Source: Palsa-504 sp963790065 (lineage in GTDB: Bacteria > Actinomycetota > Actinomycetes > Streptosporangiales > Streptosporangiaceae). Taken from it: a stretch of DNA of 64,000 nucleotides. The notes beneath the pieces are model-generated. The model did not search any database. It was not told the DNA's origin and was given only the letters and a program-made list of their open reading frames with translations. Of the stretch, positions 18,333 through 26,799 are shown one piece after another. Both the position numbers and the translations under genes were made by a program. The stretch spans positions 124,001 through 188,000 of the forward strand of contig CAWBNK010000029.1 in the NCBI GenBank assembly GCA_963790065.1, given 5' to 3'. Position 1 is the first letter of the stretch; each line of letters starts with the position of its first letter.

Positions 18333-18364
18333 ATGCTACACGTAAACACCCCCTAGTGTGTCAA
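18333..18364 (-). promoter_or_regulatory. Putative promoter of the C-loop RNA
   Basis: On the minus strand TTGACA (18364-18359) is followed after 20 bases by TAGCAT (18338-18333). The spacer is longer than ideal. The predicted start lies one or two bases before the first hairpin of the RNA candidate. It sits directly after the DUF3099 stop codon and would make the RNA an independent unit. Confidence 0.4.
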
Positions 18365-18408
18365 GACCCAATTACAACCGGATCTCGGGACGAGCCTGAG
18401 CAGGCGAA

Positions 18409-18780
18409 TCAGTTGTCGCCGTCGCCGGGCCGAGCGGGGGGATGGCCGTTTCCTTCTGATGTCCCGGTCGCCTCACGGGTAGCAGGCAGGTTCGGCTGGT
18501 ACTCCATGAAGCCGCGGGTGTTGTCGGGCTCTCGGCCGCCGTTGGCGAACACCACGGCGAAATAGGGAATGACGATAGCGCCGACGGCGGGTATCACGGT
18601 GAGCCAGCCGAGGTGATTGACGAACATAACCACGGCGATTACGAAGCAGGCCGCGCGGATGCCCATCATCAGCAGGTACCTGCGCTGCCGGTAGCTGATG
18701 TCGTCGGACAGCGACCGCCTGGCCTCCGTCACCATGTGCACCTGCGGCCGCCCTCGGCCGCCGGCCTGACTCGTCCTCAC
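18409..18780 (-). CDS. DUF3099 family small membrane protein
   Basis: A 123-residue protein with two adjacent membrane helices (about residues 38-56 and 60-80; ACFVIAVVMFVNHLGWLTVIPAVGAIVIPYFAV). Flanking them are VTEARRSLSDDISYRQRRYLLMMGIR before and NGGREPDNTRGFMEY after, both typical of DUF3099. The start is GTG; a downstream ATG about 15 codons in is an alternative. Function is unknown. It is transcribed in the same direction as tldD-tldE, 43 bp after tldE, and may be co-transcribed. Confidence 0.82.
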   Translation of the reverse strand: MRTSQAGGRGRPQVHMVTEARRSLSDDISYRQRRYLLMMGIRAACFVIAVVMFVNHLGWLTVIPAVGAIVIPYFAVVFANGGREPDNTRGFMEYQPNLPATREATGTSEGNGHPPARPGDGDN

Positions 18781-18823
18781 CCCTCCACGGTATGCCTCCG
18801 CCGAGGGCCTGGCGACACCGCCC

Positions 18824-20242
18824 TCAGCTGGCCTGGCTGACCGACGACATGTTGAATCCCTCTACCCGCACCGGCGGCATCGCGGCCCGGTTGAAGTAGT
18901 CGCCCCATTCGCGCGGCAGGGTCGGCACGGTCGCGCCGACCTCGAGCAGCCGTCCGAGCATGCCCACCGGCGACTCGTTGAACCTGAAGTTGTTCACCGC
19001 GCCGGTCACCTCGCCGTTCTCCACCAGGTACACGCCGTCTCTGGTCAGCCCGGTCAGCAGCAGGGTCTGCGGGTCCACCTCGCGGATATACCACAGGCAG
19101 GTCAGCAGCAGCCCGCGGCCGGTAGCGGCGATCATCTCCTCCAGCGACGGCGCCCCGGCGGCGGAGGTGGCGAAGGTCAGGTTGTCGATGGCGGGCGTGG
19201 GTGGCAGCCCGGCCAGCGCGGCCGAGTGCCGCGAGGAGTGCAGGGCCGCGAGCGTGCCGCCGGAGATCCAGGCGGTCGGGGCCAGCGGGAGCCCGTTGTC
19301 GAATACCGAGGAGTCGGCGCCCGAGGCGTGCGCGATCACGAACGGCGGGCAGCCCAGCCCGGCCGCCAGCGGGTCACTGGACAGCGTGACGGGCTGCGTG
19401 GACAGGCGCTCGCCGACCCGGGTACCGCCGCCCGCCTTGCTGAATACCGTCCGCCCGTCCGACGCGTCCTTCGCGCCCGCCGACCAGTACAGGTAGATCA
19501 TCAGGTCGGCGGTGGCCGTGGGCGGCAGCAGGGTCTCGTAGCGCCCGGCGGGCAGCGACACGCTGCGCTTGGCCCAGTCGAGGCGTTCGCTGAGCCCGGC
19601 GTCCAGGCCCGCGATGTCCACGTCGGTGAAGTCCCGGGTCGCCGCGCCGGTCCAGGCCGAACGCGCCAGGTCCGCCGACTTGGCGTTCAGCTCGACCCGG
19701 CCGGTCGGCTGGTCGTACCGCAGCCGCAGCCCGGCCGAACTCCCCAGGAACGTGCTGACCAGATCGTGTTCCGCGAACCCGTACAGCTTGCGGTCCGCGG
19801 CCTGGGCCTGGCGCAACGTGTCGCCGAGCGCCGCCGCGAATTCGCGCAGCACGCCGATCTCGGTCCGGCCCGGCGGGACGTCCCACGGGTGGTCAGGATC
19901 ATTTGGGCCGAACGGTCCGTGGTTCGCCGCTCCGGCCAGCTCCGCCGCATCCTCGGCGGGCGTGGCCTCGGCCGCGGCCCGTTCGGCCGCCCGGACCACG
20001 TCCTCGACCTGGTCGGGACGCACACCGGCCCGGGAGATGACCCCGGCTGCCGCGCCCTCGGCGCGCCGGTCGATGGCGATGACGGTGAGCTGGCGCGAGC
20101 GGGACACCCCGTTGGTGGTGAGCGTGTTACCCGCCCAGCGCAGGTTGGCGCTCGAGGTCTCCTCGGCGATGACCACGCAGTCGTCACTGCGGGCCGCGGC
20201 CAGCGCGCGCTCGACCGTTTCCTGCGGAGAGAACTCGCTCAT
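18824..20242 (-). CDS. tldE: TldD/PmbA family protein, TldE (PmbA-like) subunit
   Basis: The non-metal subunit of the TldD/TldE protease, 472 residues. In E. coli this heterodimer trims unfolded peptides such as microcin and CcdA. It lacks the HExxxH zinc motif, as expected for TldE, and carries typical stretches ISGGTLAALHSSRHSAAL and VTGAVNNFRFNESPVGML near the C-terminus. The ATG overlaps the tldD stop (ATGA). No modified-peptide precursor gene was seen nearby, so a housekeeping quality-control role is more likely than natural-product maturation. Confidence 0.9.
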   Translation of the reverse strand: MSEFSPQETVERALAAARSDDCVVIAEETSSANLRWAGNTLTTNGVSRSRQLTVIAIDRRAEGAAAGVISRAGVRPDQVEDVVRAAERAAAEATPAEDAAELAGAANHGPFGPNDPDHPWDVPPGRTEIGVLREFAAALGDTLRQAQAADRKLYGFAEHDLVSTFLGSSAGLRLRYDQPTGRVELNAKSADLARSAWTGAATRDFTDVDIAGLDAGLSERLDWAKRSVSLPAGRYETLLPPTATADLMIYLYWSAGAKDASDGRTVFSKAGGGTRVGERLSTQPVTLSSDPLAAGLGCPPFVIAHASGADSSVFDNGLPLAPTAWISGGTLAALHSSRHSAALAGLPPTPAIDNLTFATSAAGAPSLEEMIAATGRGLLLTCLWYIREVDPQTLLLTGLTRDGVYLVENGEVTGAVNNFRFNESPVGMLGRLLEVGATVPTLPREWGDYFNRAAMPPVRVEGFNMSSVSQAS

Positions 20243-21753
20243 GCTGCACCTTCCTCCGCCGTATTGAGTATCCGCACCCCGCGCATGAGCACGGCCGGGC
20301 AGCCGTGGCTGACCGGGGCGACCTGGCCGGGCTGGCCCTTGCCGCAGTTGAACGCGCCGCCGAGCACGTAGGTCTGCGGGCCGCCGACGGCTTCCATGGA
20401 ACCCCAGAAGTCCGTGGTGGTCGCCTGGTAGGCGACGTCCCGCAGCTGCCCGGCCAGCCTGCCGTGCTCGATTTTGAAGAACCGCTGGCCGGTGAACTGG
20501 AAGTTGTACCGCTGCATGTCGATGGACCAGCTCTTGTCGCCGATGACGTAGATGCCGTCCTCCACCCCGGCGATGAGATCGGCGGCGGACGGGCCGCCGG
20601 CCGGGGCCGAGCGCAGCGACACGTTGGCCATCCGCTGCAGCGGGATGTGCCCCGGGCCGTCGGAGAACGCGCACCCATTGGAGCGGCCGAAGCCGTTGCT
20701 CAGCGCCATCCGCCGGTCCAGCTGATAGCCGGACAGCACGCCGTAGCTGATCAGGTCCCAGGACTGGCCGGCCACGCCCTCGTCGTCGTAGCCGATCGTG
20801 GCCAGGCCGTGCTCGGTCGTGCGGTCGCCGGTCACGTGCATGACCTCCGACCCGTACTTGAGGGTGCCGAGCTTGTCCGGGGTGGCGAACGAGGTGCCGG
20901 CGTAGGCGGCCTCATAGCCGAGCGCCCGGTCCAGCTCGGTGGCGTGGCCGATCGACTCGTGGATGGTGAGCCACAGGTTGGAGGGGTCGATCACCAGGTC
21001 GTAGCGTCCGGCCTGGACCGTGGGCGCCGCCAGCTTGGCGGCCAGCAGCTCGGGCAGCTCGGCCAGCTCGGCCTCGAAGTCCCAGCCGGTCCCGGTGAGG
21101 TACTCGTAGCCGCGCCCGGCCGGCGGGGCGAGCGTGCGCATGGTGTCGAACCGCCCGTCGTCCGTGACCGCGACCGCGGTGATCGCCGGGTACAGGCGGA
21201 CCCGCTGCTGGGTGGCGGTGGTCGCGCCGTCGGAGTAGAACTTGCACTCCCGCACCTGCTGCAGCGAGGCGTCCACGTGGCTGACCGCCTCGTGGTCGAG
21301 CAGGGTCTCGCTCCAGGCGGTCAGCAGCGCCACCTTGTCCGCGGCGCTGATCGTGAACGGGTCGGTCTGGTAGGCCGACACCCAGGTCACGTCGCCGTGG
21401 GCAGGCTCGGGGGCCAGCTCGATGGGCTCGGTGTTCATGGCCGCCGCCACCTTGGCCACCTCGACGGCCTGCCGGGCCGCCAGTGCCGCCGCGTCCGCGG
21501 TCAGGTCCACGGCCGCGGCGAAGCCCCAGGTGCCGTCCACGATCACCCGCACGGCCAGGCCGGTGTCGTCCGCGTCGAACTGGGTCTGCGGGGTGCCGTC
21601 GGACAGGCCGATGTGCTGGCCCCTGATCCGCTCGGCCCGGAAGTCGGCGTGCTGGGCACCGAGCGCCTTGGCTTGGGCGAGCGCCGCGTCCGCCAGGTCT
21701 CGTAGCGGCAGCGCGGTGAACTCGGGATCGATTCTTGATTCGTGATCATCCAC
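20239..21753 (-). CDS. tldD: TldD family metalloprotease subunit
   Basis: The catalytic subunit of the TldD/E protease, about 504 residues. The zinc motif is visible as HESIGHATELD (HExxxH with the following Glu/Asp). GQRFFKIEHGRLAGQLRDVAYQ and VSHGCPAVLMRGVRI are typical C-terminal segments. The GTG at 21753 was chosen because TAAGTT lies eight bases upstream and could be its -10 box (leaderless mRNA). Longer in-frame starts run into the divergent leader of the binding-protein gene. The stop overlaps the tldE start by four bases. Confidence 0.92.
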   Translation of the reverse strand: MDDHESRIDPEFTALPLRDLADAALAQAKALGAQHADFRAERIRGQHIGLSDGTPQTQFDADDTGLAVRVIVDGTWGFAAAVDLTADAAALAARQAVEVAKVAAAMNTEPIELAPEPAHGDVTWVSAYQTDPFTISAADKVALLTAWSETLLDHEAVSHVDASLQQVRECKFYSDGATTATQQRVRLYPAITAVAVTDDGRFDTMRTLAPPAGRGYEYLTGTGWDFEAELAELPELLAAKLAAPTVQAGRYDLVIDPSNLWLTIHESIGHATELDRALGYEAAYAGTSFATPDKLGTLKYGSEVMHVTGDRTTEHGLATIGYDDEGVAGQSWDLISYGVLSGYQLDRRMALSNGFGRSNGCAFSDGPGHIPLQRMANVSLRSAPAGGPSAADLIAGVEDGIYVIGDKSWSIDMQRYNFQFTGQRFFKIEHGRLAGQLRDVAYQATTTDFWGSMEAVGGPQTYVLGGAFNCGKGQPGQVAPVSHGCPAVLMRGVRILNTAEEGAA

Positions 21754-21761
21754 GAGATCAC

Positions 21762-21767
21762 AACTTA
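21762..21767 (-). promoter_or_regulatory. Putative -10 box of tldD (leaderless)
   Basis: TAAGTT on the minus strand ends eight bases before the GTG of tldD. It is embedded in AAGTTGTGA, a motif that also occurs upstream of both paralogous peptide-binding lipoprotein genes. Confidence 0.35.
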
Positions 21768-21826
21768 TCTCACCGGTCCCGACCCGAGACGCATCCCCCG
21801 GACGTCCCTCGGGACGGCGCTCTCGA

Positions 21827-22049
21827 GGGATTGATGACAAGTTGTGACTTTTTAGCGAGACAGTCGATGCAAAGCGCAACCTACGCTACGGCTAACTGAT
21901 AACACCGGTAACTGGCCGGCGCCCTCGATGGGCCGGGCCGGATGAGCCGGGGGTACGGGGCGTGCCGCTTTCCGGGTCTGTGACCCAATGCCTCGTGATG
22001 GTGTCAGAGCGGATCACCGGCAACCTGCGACACGAAGGGTGCCACTCTG
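21827..22049 (+). promoter_or_regulatory. Duplicated leader, copy 1, upstream of first peptide-binding lipoprotein
   Basis: This ~225-bp leader is clearly similar along its whole length to 27156-27383. Shared blocks are GGGATTGATG, AAGTTGTGACTTTTT, TACGCT, CTAAC, ATAACACCGGTAACTG, the CCGG-rich hairpin region, GCGGATCACCGGC, and CACTCTGATGACC at the 3' end. Such conservation in non-coding DNA implies a recent duplication or a conserved regulatory leader. Confidence 0.7.
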
Positions 22050-22100
22050 ATGACCTCAGAACCGACCCACATGCGCGAACGGCGCAAGAAGTGGGGGGCG

Positions 22101-23990
22101 GTGACGTTGAGCAAAAAGCGCCTCGGCGGGCTTGCCCTGGCGATAGCGAGCGTGACCGCCCTCGCCGCCTGCAGCAGCAGCGGCAGCGCCAGCCCCAACC
22201 CGACCTCAACCACTCCCGGAGAGACGACCCAGCCAGGCTCTGTCGGCGCGATCCCGGCCGCGGGGGCCGCCTCAGGGAAGGCCGGTTCCATCACGTTCGG
22301 GTACCTGGCCAGTGATGCGCCCAACTGGATCATGCCGATCGTCCCCGGTGCCGACAGCTCGGTGTACAACGTCTTCGTGTTCGAGTGGCAGCTATGGCGG
22401 CCGACCTGGTTCACGCCTGAAGGCTCCACCCCGACTGTCGACCCGGCGCTGAGCGTGGCCAACACGCCCGTGTGGTCGAACGGCGACAAGACGGTATCGG
22501 TGACCCTGAAGCCCTGGAAGTGGTCGAACGGGCAGACACTCGGCGCCAAGGACCTCGAGTTCACGATCGATGAGATCAAGGCCGCGGTCAAGGAATCCCC
22601 GGCGAACTGGTCTTCCTACGTGCCCGGCTACTTCCCGGACACGATCACGAGCATGTCGGTGCCGAACGCCCAGACGCTAGTGATCAACATGTCCAAGGCG
22701 GTCAACCCGACCTGGCTGGAAGAAGACATCCTCGACGTCCCGGTCATGCCGGCGGCCGCGTGGGCCAAGGACTCCGCGAGCGGGCCGACCCTGGACTACA
22801 CCAACCCGGCGAACGCGAAGAAGATCTTCGACTTCCTCACCGCGCAGTCCAAGTCGGTGTCCACGTACGCCACCAACCCGCTGTGGCAGGTCGTTGACGG
22901 GCCGTACAAGCTGACTGCCTTCAACGCCACCACCGGTTCGTTCACCATGGCGCCGAACCCCGACTACAGCGGCCAGCACGCGAACCCCGAGTCCAGCTTC
23001 GTCGGGGTGCCGTTCACCTCGGACGCGGCCACGTTCAACGGCATCAAGAGCGGATCGGTCGATGTGGCCGCCCTGCCGCCTGAGGACAACCCGGAGATCC
23101 CGTCGCTCAAGGGCGAGGGCTACGACTACTACGGCCTGCCGGCCTGGGGCAACTACTTCGCGGCCTACAACTTCAAGGACACCACCGGCGACTTCAACAA
23201 CATCGCCAACCAGCTCTACTTCCGGCAGGCGATGCAGCACCTGGAAGACCAGCCAGGCCAGATCAAGGCCTTCCTCAACGGGGACGGCGACCCGCTCGGC
23301 GGGCCGATCGGGGCCTACCCGCAGAGCCCGTACCTGCCGGCCAACGGCAAGACGACCCTCTACCCGTTCAGCATCTCCACCGCGACCAGCCTGCTGAAGT
23401 CGAACGGCTGGACCGTCACCCCGAACGGCACCGACACCTGCGCGAAGGCGGGCACGGGTGCCGGTGAGTGCGGGGCCGGCATCCCGGCGGGCACCAAGCT
23501 GTCCTTCAACCTGATCTACAACGCCGCCTCGCCGATCACCCAGGAAGTCGAGGACCTGGCCTCCAACGCGAAGGCAGCCGGCGTCACGGTCAACCTGTCG
23601 GCCAGCAACTTCAACTTCCTCATCAACAACTACACCGACCCGGGATCCCCGGCCAACGTCGACAAGTGGGCCATGATGGACTTCGGCGGGGAGAGCAGCT
23701 CCACCTACCCCACCACCTTCGGGCTCTTCAACACCGGCGGGACCGCTCAGATCGGCGACTACAGCGACCCGACCGCGGACTCGCTGATCAACGACTCCAT
23801 CAGCAGCACTAACCCGGCCGCGGTCATGAACGAGCTGTCGTTCCTGGACACGCAGGTGCCGGTGCTGTGGCAGCCGTTGCGGGACCATGTCTACGTCTGG
23901 AAGTCGAACGTCTCGGCGACCACGCCGCAGGCGTTCGAGAACCTGACCCAGTACGACCCCACACCGGAGTTCTGGTACCTGACCAAGTAG
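22101..23990 (+). CDS. Family 5 peptide-binding lipoprotein (orphan copy)
   Basis: A periplasmic-type solute-binding protein of about 629 residues for oligopeptide uptake. From the GTG at 22101 it begins with a standard lipoprotein signal (KKRLGGLALAIASVTALAAC). An in-frame ATG at 22050 would add 17 charged residues. The mature protein has the SBP_bac_5 fold: YATNPLWQVVDGPYKLTAF, AALPPEDNPEIPSLKG, YFRQAMQHLEDQPGQ. It is nearly identical over long stretches to the protein encoded at 27434. No permease follows; the gene ends in a strong terminator, so it probably feeds a transporter encoded elsewhere, most simply the paralogous operon at 29.4 kb. Confidence 0.93.
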   Translation: MTLSKKRLGGLALAIASVTALAACSSSGSASPNPTSTTPGETTQPGSVGAIPAAGAASGKAGSITFGYLASDAPNWIMPIVPGADSSVYNVFVFEWQLWRPTWFTPEGSTPTVDPALSVANTPVWSNGDKTVSVTLKPWKWSNGQTLGAKDLEFTIDEIKAAVKESPANWSSYVPGYFPDTITSMSVPNAQTLVINMSKAVNPTWLEEDILDVPVMPAAAWAKDSASGPTLDYTNPANAKKIFDFLTAQSKSVSTYATNPLWQVVDGPYKLTAFNATTGSFTMAPNPDYSGQHANPESSFVGVPFTSDAATFNGIKSGSVDVAALPPEDNPEIPSLKGEGYDYYGLPAWGNYFAAYNFKDTTGDFNNIANQLYFRQAMQHLEDQPGQIKAFLNGDGDPLGGPIGAYPQSPYLPANGKTTLYPFSISTATSLLKSNGWTVTPNGTDTCAKAGTGAGECGAGIPAGTKLSFNLIYNAASPITQEVEDLASNAKAAGVTVNLSASNFNFLINNYTDPGSPANVDKWAMMDFGGESSSTYPTTFGLFNTGGTAQIGDYSDPTADSLINDSISSTNPAAVMNELSFLDTQVPVLWQPLRDHVYVWKSNVSATTPQAFENLTQYDPTPEFWYLTK

Positions 23991-24013
23991 TAGCCAGCGT
24001 CACTCGCTGAACG

Positions 24014-24062
24014 GGCCTGTCTCCCGGCGGTAAACCGCCAGTGGTGAACCGGGAGACAGGCC
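24014..24062 (+). terminator. Long 14-bp hairpin after first binding-protein gene
   Basis: GGCCTGTCTCCCGG (24014-24027) pairs perfectly with CCGGGAGACAGGCC (24049-24062), with a small GGCGG/CCGCC hairpin nested in the loop. There is no T-run. The same stem follows the paralogous gene at 29359-29393, so it is part of the duplicated cassette. It may protect the 3' end of the binding-protein mRNA. Confidence 0.75.
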
Positions 24063-24076
24063 ATCAGCCTGGAAGG

Positions 24077-24102
24077 AAGGCCCCACCGGGGCCTTCTTTT
24101 TT
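24077..24102 (+). terminator. Rho-independent terminator of the orphan binding-protein gene
   Basis: AAGGCCCC-ACC-GGGGCCTT followed by C and six T. It occupies the place where the paralogous copy has the permease start codon, so it separates this copy from any downstream gene. Confidence 0.9.
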
Positions 24103-24167
24103 AGCCAGCGCGCGCCACGGTTTCCGGCGGAGAAAGCTCGCTCGGTGTGATCATGCTGCTCTCTCGG

Positions 24168-24173
24168 TACAGT
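24168..24173 (+). promoter_or_regulatory. Putative -10 box upstream of fabG
   Basis: TACAGT lies about 75 bp before the fabG GTG, in the only plausible promoter interval between the upstream terminator and the G/C-rich repeat. A -35 is not clear. Confidence 0.3.
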
Positions 24174-24208
24174 GCTAGTCCGAGGGACGGCCCCCCGGGA
24201 CTCTCTGG

Positions 24209-24245
24209 CCGGGGGACCCATCCCCCTTGACCCCCCTGGAGGGCA
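24209..24245 (+). repeat. G/C-run palindromic repeat (GGGGGACCCATCCCCC type)
   Basis: GGGGGACCCATCCCCC followed by TTGACCCCCCTGGAGGG can form two short hairpins. A close relative lies at 63628-63665 inside the coding tail of fabD, sharing the ACCCAT centre. It lies immediately before the fabG start codon and contributes its ribosome binding site (GGAGGG). Confidence 0.5.
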
Positions 24246-24248
24246 AGC

Positions 24249-24953
24249 GTGGCGCGTTCGGTACTGGTGACGGGCGGGAACCGGGGTATCGGGCTGGCCA
24301 TCGCCCGGCGGCTGGCCGCGGGCGGGGACAGCGTCACGGTGGGTTCGCGCTCCGGCGACCCGGTCGACGGGCTCGAGGTGGTCCGCTGCGACGTTCAGGA
24401 CACGGCCAGTGTCGACGAGGCGTTCGCGGCGGTGGAGGAGCAGCAGGGCCCGGTCGAGGTGCTGGTGGCCAACGCGGGCATCACCCGGGACCAGCTGCTC
24501 GCGCTGCTGAAAGAGGAAGACTTCAGCGCCGTGCTCGACACCAACCTGACCGGCGCGTACCGGGTGGCCAAGCGGGCGGTGCGCGGCATGATGCGGATGC
24601 GCCGGGGGCGGCTGATCTTCATCTCCTCCGTCGTCGGCCTGTACGGCTCGGCGGGCCAGGCCAACTACGCCGCCTCCAAGGCCGGGCTGGTCGGCCTGGC
24701 CCGGTCCCTGGCCCGCGAGCTGGGGTCCCGCGGCATCACCTCGAACGTGATTGCGCCGGGTTTCGTGGACAGCGACATGACGGCCGGCCTGGCGCAGGAC
24801 AGGAAGGCGGCCATCCTGGCCGCGGTCCCGCTGGCCAGGTTCGCCTCGGCCGACGAGGTGGCGGGCCTGGTGGCGTTCCTGGCCGGGCCCGACGCGGCCT
24901 ACATCACCGGTGCCGTGATCCCGGTCGACGGCGGCCTGGGCATGGGGCACTGA
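24249..24953 (+). CDS. fabG: 3-oxoacyl-ACP reductase FabG
   Basis: An NADPH-dependent short-chain reductase of 234 residues for the first reduction of fatty-acid elongation. The cofactor motif TGGNRGIG (residues 8-15), NAG (75-77), catalytic Ser126/127, Tyr140 and Lys144 (YAASK) and the C-terminal TGAVIPVDGGLGMGH are all present. The start is GTG with GGAGGG six bases upstream. It is followed by an InhA-type enoyl reductase, the order of mycobacterial mabA-inhA, which supports a FAS-II role rather than a generic dehydrogenase. Confidence 0.93.
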   Translation: MARSVLVTGGNRGIGLAIARRLAAGGDSVTVGSRSGDPVDGLEVVRCDVQDTASVDEAFAAVEEQQGPVEVLVANAGITRDQLLALLKEEDFSAVLDTNLTGAYRVAKRAVRGMMRMRRGRLIFISSVVGLYGSAGQANYAASKAGLVGLARSLARELGSRGITSNVIAPGFVDSDMTAGLAQDRKAAILAAVPLARFASADEVAGLVAFLAGPDAAYITGAVIPVDGGLGMGH

Positions 24954-25074
24954 CCGGTATTTGTCCGAATCCCACAAGCCATCATGCGAAACGTTCGTAT
25001 CGCTGGTCCTTTCATTGACGGCGCCGGGCGGGGCAGGGTGGAAAAGTGCCGAACAACACGGAAGTGAGGCTCTC

Positions 25075-25842
25075 ATGGGAATCCTGGCCGGAAAGCGGAT
25101 CCTGATCACCGGGGTCATCACGGACGCCTCGATCGCCTTCCACGTCGCGCGGGTGGCCCAGCAGGAGGGCGCGACGGTGGTGCTCACCGGATTCGGCCGG
25201 CTGAGCCTGGTGGAGCGGATCGCCAAGCGGCTGCCGTCGCCGCCGCCGGTCCTGGAGCTGGACGTGACCAGCGAGGATCACCTGGCCTCGCTGGCCAGCC
25301 GGGTGTCCGAGCACGTCGACGGCCTGGACGGGGTGCTGCACGCGATCGCCTACGCGAACCCCGAGGAGGCGCTGGGCGGCAACTTCCTGCATACCAGGTG
25401 GCCCGACGTCGCGACCGCTCTGCAGGTCTCCGCGTACTCGCTCAAGGCGGTCACGATGGCGGCGCTGCCCCTGATGGACGGCGGCGGATCGGTCGTGGGA
25501 CTGGACTTCGACGCCAGCGTGGCCTGGCCGGGCTACGACTGGATGGGCGTGGCCAAGGCCGGCCTGGAGTCGTGCGCGCGCTACCTCGCCCGTGACCTCG
25601 GCGCCCGGGGGGTCCGGGTCAACCTGGTGGCCGCCGGGCCGCTGCGCACCATGGCGGCCAAGTCGATCCCCGGCTTCGACCGGTTCGAGGGCGTGTGGGA
25701 CGACCGGGCCCCGCTCGGCTGGGATATTACCGAGCCCGAGCCGGTCGCTCGGGCCTGCGTGGCGCTGCTGTCCGACTGGTTCCCCGCCACCACCGGCGAG
25801 ATCGTGCACGTCGACGGCGGCGTGCACGCGATGGGGGCCTGA
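25075..25842 (+). CDS. fabI: Enoyl-ACP reductase, InhA/FabI type
   Basis: Reduces enoyl-ACP with NADH in the last step of fatty-acid elongation. It has 255 residues with the FabI cofactor pattern (ITGVITDASIAFHVARVAQ) and the Tyr154-x6-Lys161 pair (YDWMGVAK), at nearly the numbering of M. tuberculosis InhA. The ATG at 25075 has GAGG upstream and gives the normal length; an upstream in-frame start would add 38 atypical residues. It lies 121 bp after fabG. The stop shares a base with the purU ATG. Confidence 0.94.
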   Translation: MGILAGKRILITGVITDASIAFHVARVAQQEGATVVLTGFGRLSLVERIAKRLPSPPPVLELDVTSEDHLASLASRVSEHVDGLDGVLHAIAYANPEEALGGNFLHTRWPDVATALQVSAYSLKAVTMAALPLMDGGGSVVGLDFDASVAWPGYDWMGVAKAGLESCARYLARDLGARGVRVNLVAAGPLRTMAAKSIPGFDRFEGVWDDRAPLGWDITEPEPVARACVALLSDWFPATTGEIVHVDGGVHAMGA

Positions 25843-26765
25843 TGCCCCCCGCCGCAGGCGGCCAGGCCAGCACCGCCGCTGGCGGCCAGGCCAGCACCGA
25901 GTACGTCCTGACCCTGTCCTGCCCGGACCGGACCGGGATCGTGCACGCGGTCGCGGGCTACCTGCTGCGGGCGGGCTGCAACGTGCTGGACAGCCAGCAG
26001 TTCGGGGACCGGACCGTCGACGGGTCGGGCCGGTTCTTCATGCGGGTGCACGTCGAAACGGTGCCGGGCGCGTCCGCCACCTATGGCTCCCTGCATGCGG
26101 GGTTCACGGCGGTAGCAGCCGAGTTCGGCATGGAGTGGGAACTGCACGATGTGGCCGTTCAGCCCCGCGTGCTGATCATGGTGTCCAAGGCCGGCCACTG
26201 CCTCAATGACCTGCTCTACCGGCGCGCGGCCGAATCGCTGCGCATCGACGTCCCCCTGGTCATCGGCAACCACCCGGACCTGGCCCCGCTCGCAGCCGCG
26301 CACGGCGTCGCGTTCGAGCACGTGCAGGCCGGCCCGGGCGACCCGATGTCCGCGCCCCGGGCCGAGGGCCGGCTGCTGGACCTGGTGGCCGAGCTGGACA
26401 TCGACTTCGTGGTGCTGGCCCGGTACATGCGCATCCTGTCGCCTGAGCTGTGCGCCAAGCTGACTGGCCGCATCATCAACATCCACCATTCCTTCCTGCC
26501 CAGCTTCAAGGGCGCGCGGCCCTATCACCAGGCGCACGCCCACGGCGTGAAGCTCATCGGCGCGACCGCGCACTACGTCACCGCTGACCTGGACGAGGGC
26601 CCGATCATCGAGCAGGAGGTCGCCCGGGTCGATCACACCAGCAGCCCGGAAGACCTCGCTGCCATCGGCCGCGACGCCGAGCGGGTCGCACTGGCCCGCG
26701 CTGTGCGCTGGCACGCCGAGCACCGCGTCCTCCTGCACGGCCGCCGCACCGTCATCTTCAGGTGA
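25842..26765 (+). CDS. purU: Formyltetrahydrofolate deformylase PurU
   Basis: Hydrolyses 10-formyl-THF to THF and formate, balancing one-carbon pools. In 307 residues there is an N-terminal ACT domain (YVLTLSCPDRTGIVHAVAGYLL) after a short Ala/Gly-rich head with a duplicated AAGGQAST unit. A formyltransferase domain follows with NIHHSFLPSFKGARPYHQAHAHG, GATAHYV and DEGPII giving the Asn-His-Asp catalytic set. TGATG overlap with fabI implies translational coupling, an unusual partner for a fatty-acid gene. Confidence 0.95.
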   Translation: MPPAAGGQASTAAGGQASTEYVLTLSCPDRTGIVHAVAGYLLRAGCNVLDSQQFGDRTVDGSGRFFMRVHVETVPGASATYGSLHAGFTAVAAEFGMEWELHDVAVQPRVLIMVSKAGHCLNDLLYRRAAESLRIDVPLVIGNHPDLAPLAAAHGVAFEHVQAGPGDPMSAPRAEGRLLDLVAELDIDFVVLARYMRILSPELCAKLTGRIINIHHSFLPSFKGARPYHQAHAHGVKLIGATAHYVTADLDEGPIIEQEVARVDHTSSPEDLAAIGRDAERVALARAVRWHAEHRVLLHGRRTVIFR

Positions 26766-26799
26766 GTCCCGCCAGTTCAGGTGAGTCCCGCCAGTTTCA
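26760..26799 (+). repeat. Tandem ~19-bp repeat at the purU stop codon
   Basis: CAGGTGAGTCCCGCCAGTT occurs twice in direct succession. The first copy contains the purU stop (TGA). A duplicate stop region of this kind leaves the protein unchanged. Confidence 0.7.

Noticed and set aside
17927..18349. 140-codon minus-strand frame between the exporter operon and DUF3099
   Set aside because: It covers the hairpin-rich RNA candidate; the predicted protein is Arg/Gly/Pro-rich with no recognisable family.
18824..21753. TldD/TldE as part of a modified-peptide (RiPP) cluster
   Set aside because: No precursor peptide, cyclase or export gene adjoins the pair; the neighbours are a DUF3099 gene and a peptide-binding protein gene.
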